DNA of 64,000 nt, taken from positions 14,393,771-14,457,770 of the forward strand of contig ML681981.1 in assembly GCA_007922195.1 (NCBI GenBank), in the 5' to 3' direction. The stretch comes from Podocnemis expansa (Eukaryota > Chordata > Testudines > Podocnemididae). Both the position numbers and the translations under genes were made by a program. Shown here one piece after another: positions 27,701 to 35,215 of the stretch. Positions within the stretch are counted from its first letter, which is position 1; each line of letters starts with the position of its first letter. Below the pieces are notes generated by a model. The model was not told where the DNA came from. It did not search any database and saw only the letters and a list, made by a program, of their open reading frames with translations.

Positions 27701-29195
27701 TAAGCATAGAAAGAGGCAGTTACTAGCTTCAATTATTTAAAACAAAAAAACAAACAAAAAAAAAAAAACAAAAAAAGAGAACCATTTAGGGATTAGGGGG
27801 AGAAGCAGTTTACATACAACTTTGAATAAGCTGAAATGTATAAAATATTTCCAGTTTTAAAAGAGTTTTTTTTTAAAAAAGATCAAACAATTTGTTTAGA
27901 GTAGGTTTCCACATTGTGAAATTAAATCACTTTCTCAGGTATCATCTGCTTACTTGTGAAAAAGTGAATTTCTGCACCATCTGACTTAAGTTTTTTTCAC
28001 TCAGTCGACAGATCATGGAATTCTTAGAGCCTTTCAATATAATGCTAGTTGAGTCTTGAATAGAAACACAGTCCTATAAAGAAAAAGTTGGGAGAGAGGG
28101 GTTAAGTTTAGGAGAAAAATTGTACATTTGCATGTTAACTGAAAAAAGTTGTGTAAAGCTTACAAAATATTCTTTTATGTAGAAAGAGCCACACCTGAAA
28201 TTCATTTTCTCTTTCAGATCTTGTGAAAGGCTTAATACGAAGGCAAACTTGTACATGTTCCTTGGACTCCAAACCATTCCTCTTTAAAACAAACAAACAA
28301 ATAAATAAATAAAAATGAGCACTACTATTTATTTAAGTTTCACAATTACCTAGTAAGATATCATATTCATCCCATCACCACCCACACACCCAATCATGAG
28401 TCATTAATTTACTACTGCAAATGGTTTGACCCTTCCAAAAATTCACCTTAATAATCTCATAAAATATTTAGAATGACTTATGACATACAAATATATACTA
28501 TTCCATTTAGGCCAAGTAGTAGTCACAAATGAAGGCCACCCACACTATCAGATACAAAGAATATGGGGTATTAATTCCTGTACTACCAGCACCTTGTCAG
28601 CAATAACTGCAGATTTTGCCAACATTTCCTGTCATTGTTTATACTTATCGCTTTTTGATTGGTATCAAAGCCACACAACAAAAAGATGCTGTCACCTACG
28701 TAGGCTATCAAAAGTAGATCTTAACAATAAGATGAAAAACAAGGCAATACACATTTACAGTTAACATCTTTGAATTTCCATGCCTCAGATGACAGAAGCT
28801 GTTAGCCTCTTACTATTGTGTGCCTTTTGGTGAACACAGAATACCAATAGGACTATCAAAGCATAAATGCAGAAGTTCATTACTATTGCATCTAGCTTAA
28901 AAACACTTCCCTCTTATTTATACAGAGCTATAGACATACTTGTTGCTCTGCTATTAAAAGTAACAAGCCCTACAGATGCTTCACAATTTAAGTAATTTAC
29001 ATTTTAAAATGAAATGAGTAGATTGTTCAGCCTTCTCACCTGACTTGTATCCAAGTTTGAAGACACCAGGGAAAATTCCTCTGAGAGATCTGCTTTAAGA
29101 TCCTCAACATTTACTGGACCAGTTCTTGGAGATAGCTCAACACTAGCAATGTAGGATGGTCTCACGATTGTTGCTTTATCCAAAACTGGTTCCAT
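474..29195 (-). CDS. KIF20B: Kinesin-6 motor protein, KIF20B-like, short form (920 aa, 18 coding exons)
   Basis: This is a plus-end-directed microtubule motor of the kinesin-6 family. Mammalian KIF20B (MPP1) acts at the central spindle and midbody in cytokinesis. I joined 18 coding exons by GT-AG sites; phases agree throughout and the summed length is 2,763 nt including the stop. Residues 1-52 carry an N-terminal RPSY...DLSEEFSLV segment typical of KIF20B. The motor spans about 60-477: P-loop GVTNAGKT (156-163), switch I NTTSSRSH (344-351), switch II DLAGSE (379-384), end FSAIAQK (471-477). A long insertion around residues 215-265 fits the kinesin-6 loop-6 insert. An acidic linker (532-586) precedes coiled coil (about 590-820) and a basic tail (902-911). 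Mammalian KIF20B has about 1,820 residues; here the frame ends at 920 with a polyadenylation signal close behind. It may be a short paralogue, a lineage-specific shortening, or an isoform whose longer exons lie below position 1. The family is certain; orthology is less so. Confidence 0.9.
780..1799. other. Intron, no feature seen
   Basis: Part of the last kinesin intron. AT-rich, with an A-run near 880 and a T-run near 1490. I see no recognisable repeat or exon. Confidence 0.5.
1800..3770 (+). mobile_element. 5'-truncated CR1-like LINE, decayed
   Basis: The reverse-transcriptase core is still readable at about 1885-1925 ([13 protein letters not shown]), followed by degraded RT 3' parts and a 3' UTR ending near 3765. 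Many frameshifts and stops make it an old copy. A GC-rich insert at 2114-2510 splits it. It lies in the last intron of the kinesin gene, antisense to it. Confidence 0.8.
2114..2510. mobile_element. Candidate non-autonomous DNA transposon in the LINE
   Basis: A GC-rich block interrupts the LINE reading. Its ends are imperfect inverted repeats (CAATGTTCACTCTAAGC against CAATGTTGCCTCTAAAC), and TTACTGAG/TTACTGGA flank it as a probable 8-bp duplication. Family not recognised. Confidence 0.5.
4340..5345 (-). mobile_element. CR1-like LINE 3' part, minus orientation
   Basis: The complement reads as the RT C-terminal region and 3' end of a CR1-like LINE (for example [21 protein letters not shown] at 4761-4830). 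It is strongly decayed and lies between kinesin coding exons 17 and 18. Confidence 0.7.
5396..5515 (-). CDS. KIF20B: KIF20B coding exon 17, coiled coil
   Basis: 40 codons encoding [20 protein letters not shown] and [20 protein letters not shown]. The [18 protein letters not shown] segment matches TQNQRIKELINIIDQKED of KIF20B. Acceptor TTCTTAAAG, donor TAT|GTAAGT. Confidence 0.92.
5756..5817 (-). CDS. KIF20B: KIF20B coding exon 16, coiled coil
   Basis: Short 62-bp exon encoding [21 protein letters not shown]. Acceptor TTGCTTGCAG, donor GAG|GTAATC. It restores phase between the exons on either side and continues the heptad pattern. Confidence 0.85.
5818..7289. other. Intron, no feature seen
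   Basis: AT-rich intron sequence between coding exons 15 and 16 with A-runs near 6230 and a T-run near 7020. No repeat family or exon recognised. Confidence 0.5.
7290..10930 (+). mobile_element. CR1 LINE with ORF1 and ORF2 remnants
   Basis: The longest-range LINE here. About 7300-7815 matches the esterase-like part of CR1 ORF1 (HLGTNDTAK, then [12 protein letters not shown]). About 8040-8880 is the endonuclease (LVLTNREE...[11 protein letters not shown]), and 9540-10010 the reverse transcriptase (LDFSKAF, FADDSKL). The CR1 3' end GGTCCCTTCCAGTTTCTATGA closes it near 10,920. Frame breaks are frequent, so it is inactive. A hAT MITE at 10587-10744 is nested in it. Confidence 0.88.
10587..10744. 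mobile_element. hAT-type MITE, 158 bp, perfect target duplication
   Basis: 13-bp terminal inverted repeats CAGGGGTCTCAAA / TTTGAGACCCCTG and a perfect 8-bp duplication GATTAAAC on both sides (10579-10586, 10745-10752). It is inserted in the 3' UTR of the CR1 copy, so it is younger than that copy. Confidence 0.93.
10931..12529. other. Intron, no feature seen
   Basis: AT-rich intron sequence; only homopolymer runs (about 12262, 12330) stand out. Confidence 0.5.
12530..12755 (-). CDS. KIF20B: KIF20B coding exon 15, coiled coil
   Basis: 226 bp encoding an amphipathic helix: [20 protein letters not shown], then [20 protein letters not shown]. The ELIKTKEEL heptads match the KIF20B stalk. Acceptor CATTATAG, donor AAAG|GTGAGT. 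Confidence 0.93.
12756..14804. other. Introns around coding exon 14, nothing beyond the exon
   Basis: Outside 13801-13951 I see only AT-rich intron sequence with homopolymer runs. Confidence 0.5.
13801..13951 (-). CDS. KIF20B: KIF20B coding exon 14, coiled coil
   Basis: 151 bp encoding [20 protein letters not shown] and a charged C-terminal part. The segment corresponds to QEREILEENAERRLAIFKDL of KIF20B. Donor CTG|GTATTT is weak; acceptor GAATACAG. Confidence 0.9.
14805..14940 (-). mobile_element. tRNA-headed SINE, minus orientation
   Basis: Reads toward the head as ...AAAAGCTCATGCAATAA...GTTAGTCTTTAATAAAAGTGCCACAGGGCTCC...CTAGACTAATACAGCTACCC. This is the reversed consensus of the abundant SINE seen throughout the window. 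Confidence 0.8.
15625..15764 (-). CDS. KIF20B: KIF20B coding exon 13, coiled coil
   Basis: 140 bp encoding [43 protein letters not shown] (broken here as a description of one helix). It matches the start of the KIF20B stalk, with the [10 protein letters not shown] segment well conserved. Acceptor CACTGTAG, donor TTCAG|GTTAGT. Confidence 0.93.
16318..16402 (-). mobile_element. CR1 3' end fragment, minus orientation
   Basis: AGAAGGGACTCTGCGAGGGCATCAAACCCAGTCCCCCTGC... is the reverse complement of the CR1 3' UTR (usually TTGGACTAGATGACCT...CCCTTCCA). Only about 85 bp remain. Confidence 0.7.
16658..16984 (-). CDS. KIF20B: KIF20B coding exon 12, acidic linker with internal duplication
   Basis: 109 codons, phase 0 at both ends. 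It begins VCVLDASN and contains [18 protein letters not shown], which matches the post-motor linker of KIF20B. It then carries seven consecutive Asp codons (residues 532-538) and two exact tandem copies of a 13-residue acidic unit (548-560 and 561-573). Acceptor CTCAACAG, donor CTG|GTATGT. Confidence 0.93.
16692..16769 (-). repeat. 39-bp exact tandem duplication inside a coding exon
   Basis: Two identical 39-bp units at 16692-16730 and 16731-16769, in frame, each encoding [13 protein letters not shown]. Exact identity implies a recent event, or an allele that still varies in copy number. Confidence 0.97.
16801..16825 (-). repeat. Trinucleotide run encoding poly-Asp
   Basis: ATC repeats on the plus strand, read as GAT on the coding strand, encode seven Asp residues in the acidic linker of the kinesin. 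A run of identical codons is prone to length variation. Confidence 0.9.
17413..17477 (-). mobile_element. SINE head fragment, minus orientation
   Basis: AGTCCTGTGGCACTTTTTTGC...CTAGACTAACACGGCTACCCCTTT is the reversed tRNA-derived head plus the first body block. The rest of the body is missing. Confidence 0.8.
18016..18178 (-). CDS. KIF20B: KIF20B coding exon 11, end of motor domain
   Basis: 163 bp encoding [21 protein letters not shown], the PFR-x-SKLT microtubule-binding helix, and [18 protein letters not shown], the last motor helix. Ends in phase 0 at AAA|GTAAGT. Confidence 0.95.
18603..18745 (+). mobile_element. SINE copy, plus orientation
   Basis: Begins TTCCAGAGGCGTAGCCATGTTAGTC and continues with the AGAGTCCTGTAGCATCTTAAAAAC body block and a degenerate TTTATCAGATGCATCAGA tail. 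It carries many substitutions, so it is old. Confidence 0.82.
19135..19502. mobile_element. MITE with 15-bp TIRs, TTA duplication, palindrome-rich interior
   Basis: Perfect TIRs GGCTGTGTTCACACA / TGTGTGAACACAGCC flanked by TTA on both sides (19132-19134, 19503-19505), as for PIF/Harbinger-type elements. The interior has about five copies of TTGTTTCGAAACAA-like palindromes. There is no coding capacity. Confidence 0.85.
19530..19608 (-). mobile_element. SINE head fragment, minus orientation
   Basis: CTTGTAAGTGCCACAAAACTCCTTAG...GATAGACTAGCACAGCTACCCCTC matches the reversed SINE head and first block, diverged. Confidence 0.75.
20084..20230 (-). CDS. KIF20B: KIF20B coding exon 10, switch II
   Basis: 147 bp encoding [15 protein letters not shown], then [23 protein letters not shown] is switch II, which couples ATP hydrolysis to movement. 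The usual Ser of the family's [11 protein letters not shown] is Val here ([11 protein letters not shown]), outside the catalytic core. Confidence 0.95.
20318..20389 (-). CDS. KIF20B: KIF20B coding exon 9
   Basis: 72 bp encoding [25 protein letters not shown]. The first codon is split with the preceding exon and completes the switch I motif. Donor GA|GTAAGT is strong; acceptor TTTTTAG. Confidence 0.94.
20959..21070 (-). CDS. KIF20B: KIF20B coding exon 8, switch I
   Basis: 112 bp encoding [20 protein letters not shown] and the start of switch I (NTTSSR, completed as SH by the next exon). Acceptor TCTTAAG, donor AGAAG|GTGAGA. The SSRSH element coordinates the nucleotide and is intact across the junction. 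Confidence 0.95.
21668..21928. mobile_element. MITE with TGTCTACAC-type ends
   Basis: Ends read GGTCTACACTGCAG on the left and TGCTGTGTAGACATTC on the right, an imperfect inverted pair. A TGTCTACA end recurs at 26.9-27.3 and 52.9-53.6 kb. No coding capacity. Confidence 0.6.
22664..22858 (-). CDS. KIF20B: KIF20B coding exon 7
   Basis: 195 bp; ends one base into a codon. Encodes [20 protein letters not shown], the kinesin beta-strand signature around F-x-E-I-Y-N-E-x-x-Y-D-L, then [14 protein letters not shown]. The donor is AAAG|GTAACT. Confidence 0.95.
23939..24124. mobile_element. hAT-type MITE, 186 bp
   Basis: Perfect 8-bp duplication CTCTAGAG (23931-23938 and 24125-24132). The right end GATTGAAAACCACTG pairs imperfectly with the left CACGGATTTTTCAGCC. 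Internal GATTTGGCTGG and GCCACCAAGTGTGTC recur in the element at 35.2-35.6 kb, so they are one family. Confidence 0.85.
24197..24251 (-). CDS. KIF20B: KIF20B coding exon 6, loop-6 insertion
   Basis: Short 55-bp exon encoding a Ser/Asn-rich stretch ([18 protein letters not shown]) of the poorly conserved loop-6 insertion. Acceptor TTTTATAG, donor GAAG|GTATGT. Support comes from the splice sites and from restoring the phase between coding exons 5 and 7; there is little sequence conservation to check it. Confidence 0.75.
24806..24890 (-). mobile_element. SINE body fragment, minus orientation
   Basis: CACAAAAGCTCATGTGACAAATAAA...GTTGGTCTTTAAGTGCCATGGGACTCC is the reversed SINE body; the tRNA-derived head is absent. 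Confidence 0.75.
24962..25146 (-). CDS. KIF20B: KIF20B coding exon 5
   Basis: 185 bp; enters with the last two bases of a Gly codon and ends in phase 0 at KE|GTATGA. Encodes [17 protein letters not shown] and a charged helix leading into the kinesin-6 loop-6 insertion. The GILPR motif is conserved in kinesin-6 motors. Confidence 0.93.
26937..27295. mobile_element. MITE with repeated TAGTTCGAACTAG motifs
   Basis: Ends GGCCATGTCTGCACCTAA and TTGCTAGTGTAGATATACCC form an imperfect inverted pair of the TGTCTACA type. The interior repeats TTTGAACTAA and ACTAGTTCGAACTAGC in both orientations. Confidence 0.6.
27561..27699 (-). CDS. KIF20B: KIF20B coding exon 4, P-loop
   Basis: 46 codons plus one base. 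Acceptor ATGCTTAG, donor CAAG|GTAGTA. Encodes [12 protein letters not shown]... and the ATP-binding P-loop GVTNAGKT (residues 156-163), followed by TYTFQG. All residues needed for nucleotide binding are present. Confidence 0.95.
27954..28073 (-). CDS. KIF20B: KIF20B coding exon 3
   Basis: 40 codons, phase 0 to phase 0, acceptor TTTATAG, donor CAA|GTAAGC. Encodes an N-terminal motor segment ending [10 protein letters not shown], which corresponds to the QKFSFSKVFGP region of KIF20B just before the P-loop exon. Confidence 0.9.
28195..28281 (-). CDS. KIF20B: KIF20B coding exon 2
   Basis: 29 codons, phase 0 to phase 0. Encodes [19 protein letters not shown], the first beta strand of the motor domain (family pattern V-x-L-R-I-R-P). 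The acceptor was placed after AAAG so that the frame stays open; the alternative AG two bases further breaks it. The donor is CAG|GTGTGG, weaker than its neighbours. Confidence 0.9.
29040..29195 (-). CDS. KIF20B: KIF20B coding exon 1 (gene exon 2), start codon
   Basis: Encodes residues 1-52. The acceptor (TTTTACAG) lies only one base before the ATG, so the 5' UTR must come from an upstream exon. The donor is CAG|GTGAGA and the exon ends in phase 0. The product segment [15 protein letters not shown]...[12 protein letters not shown] matches the N-terminus that distinguishes KIF20B from KIF20A. Confidence 0.92.
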
Positions 29196-29489
29196 CCTGT
29201 AAAAGTAAAGACAAATAATTTAAATAGCTCAGCATGCCCAAAGACAGGAGCAGTCAACATAAACTAATTTATAATTTTCATGTTTGTTTATTTTCAAGTC
29301 TTATATAGTTTCCAACAACAGGCTGAGGCAAAAAAAATCAGGAACAAAATTAGTGACCTGCCCCTAAGAGTGCCCACAAACTTTCTAGCATTAACTAAAA
29401 ACGCTCTCCAACCTGGAAGGATGGAAGGAGAGCTTTCAAAAGAATACAGATCCTTGACAGCAACGCTACCACACATTCCCAAGTATAAT

Positions 29490-31875
29490 TAAATAGGCCA
29501 AAAAAGAGTTTAAAGAGCAATTAGCAAAGGAGACAAACTAACAGCAACTAAAAAAAAAAAAAATAAAAATTAAAGTACACCAGAAGCAGGAAACTTGCCA
29601 AAAAAAAATTAGTGGAGGCACTACATGACCTAGCTGCTAAAGGACCAGTAAAGAAAGACAAAGCTATTGTAAAGAAGCTACATTAAATTCTTTGCATCTT
29701 CACTGCAGAAGAGGCTATGAGGGACATTCCCACACCTGATCATCCTTTTTAAGTGACAGATCTGAAGAACTGTCCTAGACAGAGGAGACAATAGAGGAGG
29801 TTTTGGAACAAACTGATAAATTTAACAGTTGTAAGTCACCGGGAGCAGATAGCATTCACTCGAGTTCTGAAAGAACTCGAATATGAGATTGCAGTCCTGC
29901 TAACTGATGTGTAGCCTATCACTTAAATCAGTTTCTATACCAGATGACTGGGAAATAGTTAATGTAACAACAGTTTAAAAAATTTCAAGAGGTGATCTTA
30001 GCTTTATTGGTCAATAATTGCAAAGTTCAACACTAGGCAAATTTTGTCAAAACTATTGTAAAGAACAGGATTACCAGACACATAAATGAATGTGATTTGT
30101 TGGGGAAAAAGTCAACATTGTTTTGTAATAAGAAATCATGCCTCACTAATTCTTTTAGGATGAGCAAATAAACACGAGGACAAGGGTGATGCAGAGTATC
30201 TAGTGTATTTGGACTTCCAGAAAGCCTTTGAGAAGGTCTGCCACCAAAGGCTGTTAAGCAAAGTAAGCTGTTATTGGATAAGAAGAAAGAGTCTCTCCTG
30301 ATTCAGTAACTGGCTAAAAACAGGAAACAAAGGAAAGGGATAAATAGTCAGTTTTCAGGACAGAGAAAGAAATTACATTACCTCCCCCCAGGCCCTACCC
30401 ACCGCTGGGACAAGTGCTGCTCAAAATATTCAAACGTGATTGGGGAAAAAAGGGGTAAAGGGTGAGGTGGCAAAATTTACAAATGATGCAAAATTACTCA
30501 AGATAGTGAAGTCCATACAAGGCTGGCTCAAAGGGCTGTGGCGCTCTAAGCCAGCTTTTTGCTTTGCATCCACCTCCACTCCAGCCAGCTCAGGGGCAGA
30601 GCGGGCCAGGCCAGCCCAAAGGCAGGGCTCCCCTTGGCCAGCTGTTCCTCCCTAGTGTCAGGGAGGGCCAGCCCAGAGGTGGGGCAAGAAAGCGAAGACC
30701 ACTCCATGGGCTGGGAAGTCTGCTCTGCCCCCAGGGGCGGAATGGCTGGCTCAGGGAGGGGCAAGAGTTCAGGTTCGGCTTCTGAGCCAGCCTGCCCTGC
30801 TCTCCACATGGCACTGTGCCCCCCGCCAGGCAGCGGTGGCCCAAGCCTCTGCCTTATTTGCGTATGCGTCGAGCCAGCCCCGAGTCCATAGTATCGGCAA
30901 AGAGTTACCAAAGGATCTCATAAAACTGGATGACTGGCTGACAAAATGGAAGATGAAATTCAAGACAAAGTAAATGTACATTGGATAAATAAAAAGTAAG
31001 GTACATTGGAGAACCTAATTCTACTATGCATATGAAATGATTTGGTCTAAATGAGCTGTCACCCCTCAAAGACAACATTGGAGTCATTGTGGATAGTCCT
31101 CTGAAAACATCTGCTCGGTGTGTAATGACACAAAAAACAAACCCCAAAACTAAGAATGTTAGGATTAGGAATTAGGAAAGGGGTAGATAGGAAAACAATG
31201 TCAACTCTTTGAAAGTACTATGCAGTTCTGATCATCCCATTTCAAAAAAAAAAAGAAAAAAAAAGATGTATTAGAAATGGAAAAGGTACAGAAAAGGTCA
31301 ACAAAAATGATAAGTGGCGTGGAACAGCTTCTATATGAGCATAAATTAAAGACTGGTATTGTTCAGCTTCAGAGGAGATAACTAAGAGGGGATACGACAG
31401 AAGTCTATTAAGTTAGAATGGTGTTGAGAAAGGGTAGTAAATAACACTGACTTATTTTACCTGCGAACACAAGAACCAAGAGTCACCCAATGGAATTAAC
31501 AGAGTTAAAACAAACCAAAGAAAGTTCTTCTTCATACAACCCACAGTCAGCCTGTAGAATTCATTTGCAGGGGATTCTGTGAAGGCCAAAAATATAATTA
31601 GGTTCAAAAGAAAAATTACTTAAGATCATGGAGATTAGGTCCATCCAGTGACTGTTAGCCAAGATGATCAGAAATTTAACCCTGTGCTCTAGATATCCTA
31701 AGTCTCTAACTACCAGAAGCTGCGACTGGAGAACAGGGGATGGATCACTGGACAATTGCCCTGTTCTGTTCATTCCCTTTGAAGAACCTGGTGCTAATCA
31801 CAGTCAGAAGACAAAATACAGGGCTACATGGACATTTGATCTGCCACAATATGGCTATTCTTATGCTGTAGAATA
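29490..31875 (+). mobile_element. CR1-like LINE, 5'-truncated
   Basis: Decayed RT coding sequence (ISDLPLRVPTNF-type upstream part uncertain; SPGADSIHS near 29840, YLDFQKAFEKV near 30205) and a 3' UTR with the pattern GGGGATGGATCACTGGACAATTGCCCTG...GGCTATTCTTATGCTGTA. It is split by a hAT-type insert at 30518-30882. It lies in intron 1 of the kinesin gene, antisense to it. Confidence 0.8.
30518..30882. mobile_element. GC-rich hAT-type element, 365 bp
   Basis: 8-bp duplication AGTCCATA (30510-30517, 30883-30890), with ends CAAGGCTGGCTC and GAGCCAGCCCCG as imperfect inverted repeats. Nested in the LINE. The overlapping open frames here reflect GC content. Confidence 0.85.
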
Positions 31876-31903
31876 GTTAGCAATTTTACATATACCCTAA
31901 AAC

Positions 31904-32090
31904 AGTGGTTTTCAAACCACAGGTTGGGACTCAGCACTGGGTTGCAGACACTTAGGTACTGGGTCATGGAGCAGTCTGCTGCTCCCACTTGAAGACTGGA
32001 ATGCATTACTCAAAGATGTAATTAGGGATCACAGGCATAAATGACTCCCCTCCTCCAACTGGATCCTAAGGAAAGAGTTTGAAACCAAAG
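31904..32090. mobile_element. hAT-type MITE, 187 bp
   Basis: Starts CAGTGGTTTTCAAACC and ends GAGTTTGAAACCAAAG. Flanks CCCTAAAA and TCCTAAAG look like an imperfect 8-bp duplication. It is the same family as 37040-37203 (shared GACTGGA-TGCATT-CTCAAA-GA core). Confidence 0.75.
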
Positions 32091-32098
32091 TCCTAAAG

Positions 32099-32805
32099 CA
32101 GTGGTTCCCAACCTGTGGTCTGCAGACCCCCAGGGGTCTGCAGCACTGCTCCCCCCTGCCTTGGGCCGGAACCCAGTTGCGGCCCCAGTGCTCACACTGG
32201 GGCTGGGCCCTGGTGGAGGTGAGGGCCACAGGGGGCTGGCTGCTGCCACTGCTCGTTGTCTGCCAATGCCAGCAGCGGCTTGGCTTCACTCCCCTGCAGG
32301 GGCTCCCGGCAGGGGAATGGGGCTGCAGCAGCTCCCAGGCAGGAACAGTGTGCCATGGCCACACACTGCAGCCACCGCAGCCCCATTCTCCTGTCACACA
32401 GCAGGGGCTGCCATGGCTATGGCTGCCTGCCCAGGAGCTGCCTGCAGCCCAATTCCCCTGCTGGAGAGTGGAGTCCCCCCCCCCCTCCAGACAGGGGCCC
32501 ATAGCCATAGCAGCCTCCACTTCTGGACAGGAGAATTGGGATGTGGCAGCTGCAGCACGCAGCTATTGCTCCTGCCCCTGCCTAGCAGCTGCCTGCGGCC
32601 CCACTTCCCTGCTGGAGAGCAGGGGCTGCCATGGCTATGGCTCCCTGCCCGGGGTGGGGGGGAACCTCGGTCTCCAGGAGGAGCATGGTGCGGGCCAGAC
32701 TCTGACCCCCTCCACCAACCACATTCTGCTCACGGCACAGAGGGCTCCCAAAGCTTTTTTCCCTTCCACAGGGGTCCCTGGCCTTAAAAAGGTTGGGAAC
32801 CCCTG
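32099..32805. mobile_element. hAT-type non-autonomous element with GC-rich interior, 707 bp
   Basis: TIRs CAGTGGTTCCCAACCTGTGG / AAAAGGTTGGGAACCCCTG with flanks TCCTAAAG and CCCTAAGC. The interior is a degenerate tandem repeat of CTGCCATGGCTATGG and CAGCTGCC-type units. Long frames here on both strands are by-products of the composition. Confidence 0.85.
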
Positions 32806-33719
32806 CCCTAAGCACTTCCAGAATCTCAAAGTAACACAGCTCAAAAGTCAGACAAGCATCCTATCAAAATGATTCTGCCACTTCAGAGGTCAACCATCAA
32901 GTACAAATCAGAGCAGTTTTAACCTTCACACATACTACACTCCATATCCAATTTTTAAATCAAGGGGCTACTACTTTGGCCTGTTTGACGCTTGAAATTC
33001 TATCAACCTATGTTTGTGAGAGGCATGCAAAATTCATACCTCTGAGTGCCATAGATCTGTTGACCTAGCTGCACCTACCCTAGAGGTTCGCTCATCTTTA
33101 GCATTCTTCCACAGACCTCACTACTGATACTCAGGGAAGTAAACTAATTGCATCAATAGAAAATTGTGATGGTGGTCAGGGTGCAATCCAGACCAGTAAC
33201 AGATTGTGCCATGTCCCCTGAAACCCTGGGCATCTTACAATGTTTTGCTGCTTAGCTCTGAGCCTGGGATGCTCACAACCAGCTTTCAAGCATACACCAC
33301 ATTCTGAAGCATCTGTGTACTATAAAGCCCTGGTTCAGGAGCTCCAATCCCAGCAGCCTACCTACACCCCCACAAGCAGCTTCCACCAGCTTTAGTTACT
33401 ACTTGCACAGTGACCTCAAAACACTCCCAGTCCTGAATTTTCCCCAAACTGTGTGTTCTGTAATACCTAGCCCTCTCCTGGACAGTTCAGAAAAACAATA
33501 AGGTTTATTTGTTCCTCAAAAACACCAAAACCTGCCACATTAACTGAAGTGAAAGTTCACTTTAATTCAAGCAGCACTAGTTGTTTAGGTTACTAATAAA
33601 CAAACAAATTAACTAAAGATAGGATTTTAAATGAGCTCAAGTACAAGCAAATAAAAGTGAAAATGCATCTAAAACTGAACCTAGTCTCATTGTATCACCT
33701 CTTTCATAAACTTGCTCTT

Positions 33720-34340
33720 TTAGTTAGGTTTTTTGCCCCCCACCGCTCCCTTCAGGAGGCTATTCCACAGCTTCACTCTTCTGATGGTTAGAAACTTTCA
33801 TTTGATTTCCAGCCTATACTTGTTGATGGACAATATATAGCCATTTGTTTTCATGCCAACATTGATGCTTAACTTAACTCCTCTACTTCTCTGGTGTTTA
33901 TCAGCTCCACTTTTCAATTCTTGAAATAAGTTCCCATCTTCAGTTTAACTAATTTCTCATATGAACCTGCATCAAACATCTTACTGAAATCCAGGTAGCT
34001 TACATCTTCTGTAATTGCTTTATCTAGAAAAATCAGTTCTCTCTCAAAAAAGAGATCAAGGTGGTCCGTCACAATCTAAATATTTAAAACCATGTTATAT
34101 TTGTTTCAGTTATGGTTTCTCTTTACCTACTTTCTCCTCCAAAAATTCCAAGACCTTACTGGTACTATATTAACAATTCTCCAGTTATGGAAGATAACTC
34201 ATGAGTTCATGGATTCATTAAAACTCCTTGCTATGAAGCTTGCAATTTCACACACTAATTCCAATATTCTTGAATGGAGATTATCCAGTCCCCACAATCT
34301 GGTCCGATTAAGATGCAAATATTTCTTTCAGTCTGTTTTT
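33720..34340 (-). mobile_element. CR1-like LINE 3' fragment, minus orientation
   Basis: CTTCTGATGGTTAGAAACTTTCATTTGATTTCCAGCC...TTGTTGATGGAC is the complement of the 3' part of a CR1-like LINE, comparable to the copy at 4.3-5.3 kb. Strongly decayed. Confidence 0.65.
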
Positions 34341-35060
34341 GTGGCATATAAAAGGTAAAAACTCAAACAATCAACATCTCACCATTTCTCTAAAGTACAT
34401 AAGCAAGTCACCCTCCATTAGATCAAGAAACAGACACTGCAGTAATTACTGCAATGGCTGTTTTATGTCCACATTACTACCCTCCTGTTTATGGTGCCAA
34501 TCCCCACCAGGGGACTTGTACCATCTTAAGATGGGTAGTGTGGGGGGCAGTAATCAGGCTCCCAGCAATGAACTCAGAGCCCCCACCCACCACAAGGTGA
34601 CAGTCGGAGTTGTGAGCTATGTGCAAGTCCCACAGCAAGAAGCCTATCAGCCTTTCTTGTCAATTTTAAGGCTTCAGCTCTGAGCCTGATTCTGCAGAAG
34701 AGCTGTGAAATTGATAAGAATGACAGCAAACAGCCAGTGTAAACAGAAAAGTCTGCATGAATAACTGACATAAGTGCTATACCTCATGGAGATGGAGTTA
34801 TGGCAGGGTTGGTCTACCGCAGCATCAGTGATTGACGGGAGATCAGCAAACTACATAACATCAGTATTGCCTAATTGTGCAAACCAGAGAATGTTTTCCA
34901 ATCAACTGTCAACACCACTACATTGATGCCTGTGGCAGTGTAGACGTAACCCTAGTGTAGTAAGGCACTTATATCAATGGAAGCAAGGCGGTAGTGTAGA
35001 CACTGATATAATTAGGTTCACATAAGCTGTCTTACAGTGACTTAACACTATAGCCAAGAG

Positions 35061-35195
35061 CAGCAGTTCTCAACCTTTTGCAAGTTGTGACACACTTGGC
35101 AGCATATTGCAAGACACACCAGCCCACCTACAACAGGCCAAATCCAGCCACTTCCCTGGCTCGCTCTGCCACACTGACAATAACTGAGAACCACA
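35061..35195. mobile_element. hAT-like MITE fragment
   Basis: CAGCAGTTCTCAACC on the left and TAACTGAGAACCACA on the right are imperfect inverted ends. The interior (TTGTGACACACTTGGCAGCA) resembles the complementary part of the 35.2-35.6 kb family. Target duplication not clear. Confidence 0.5.
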
Positions 35196-35215
35196 GATCT
35201 AGAGAGACTCTAGAC

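Noticed and set aside
474..29195. Assignment of the kinesin to KIF20A
   Set aside because: The length fits KIF20A, but the N-terminal RPSY...DLSEEFSLV, the post-motor linker [15 protein letters not shown] and the stalk match KIF20B.
32101..32872. Overlapping open frames of over 200 codons on the plus strand
   Set aside because: They lie wholly in a GC-rich hAT element, overlap in several frames and strands, and are built of degenerate repeats with no domain.
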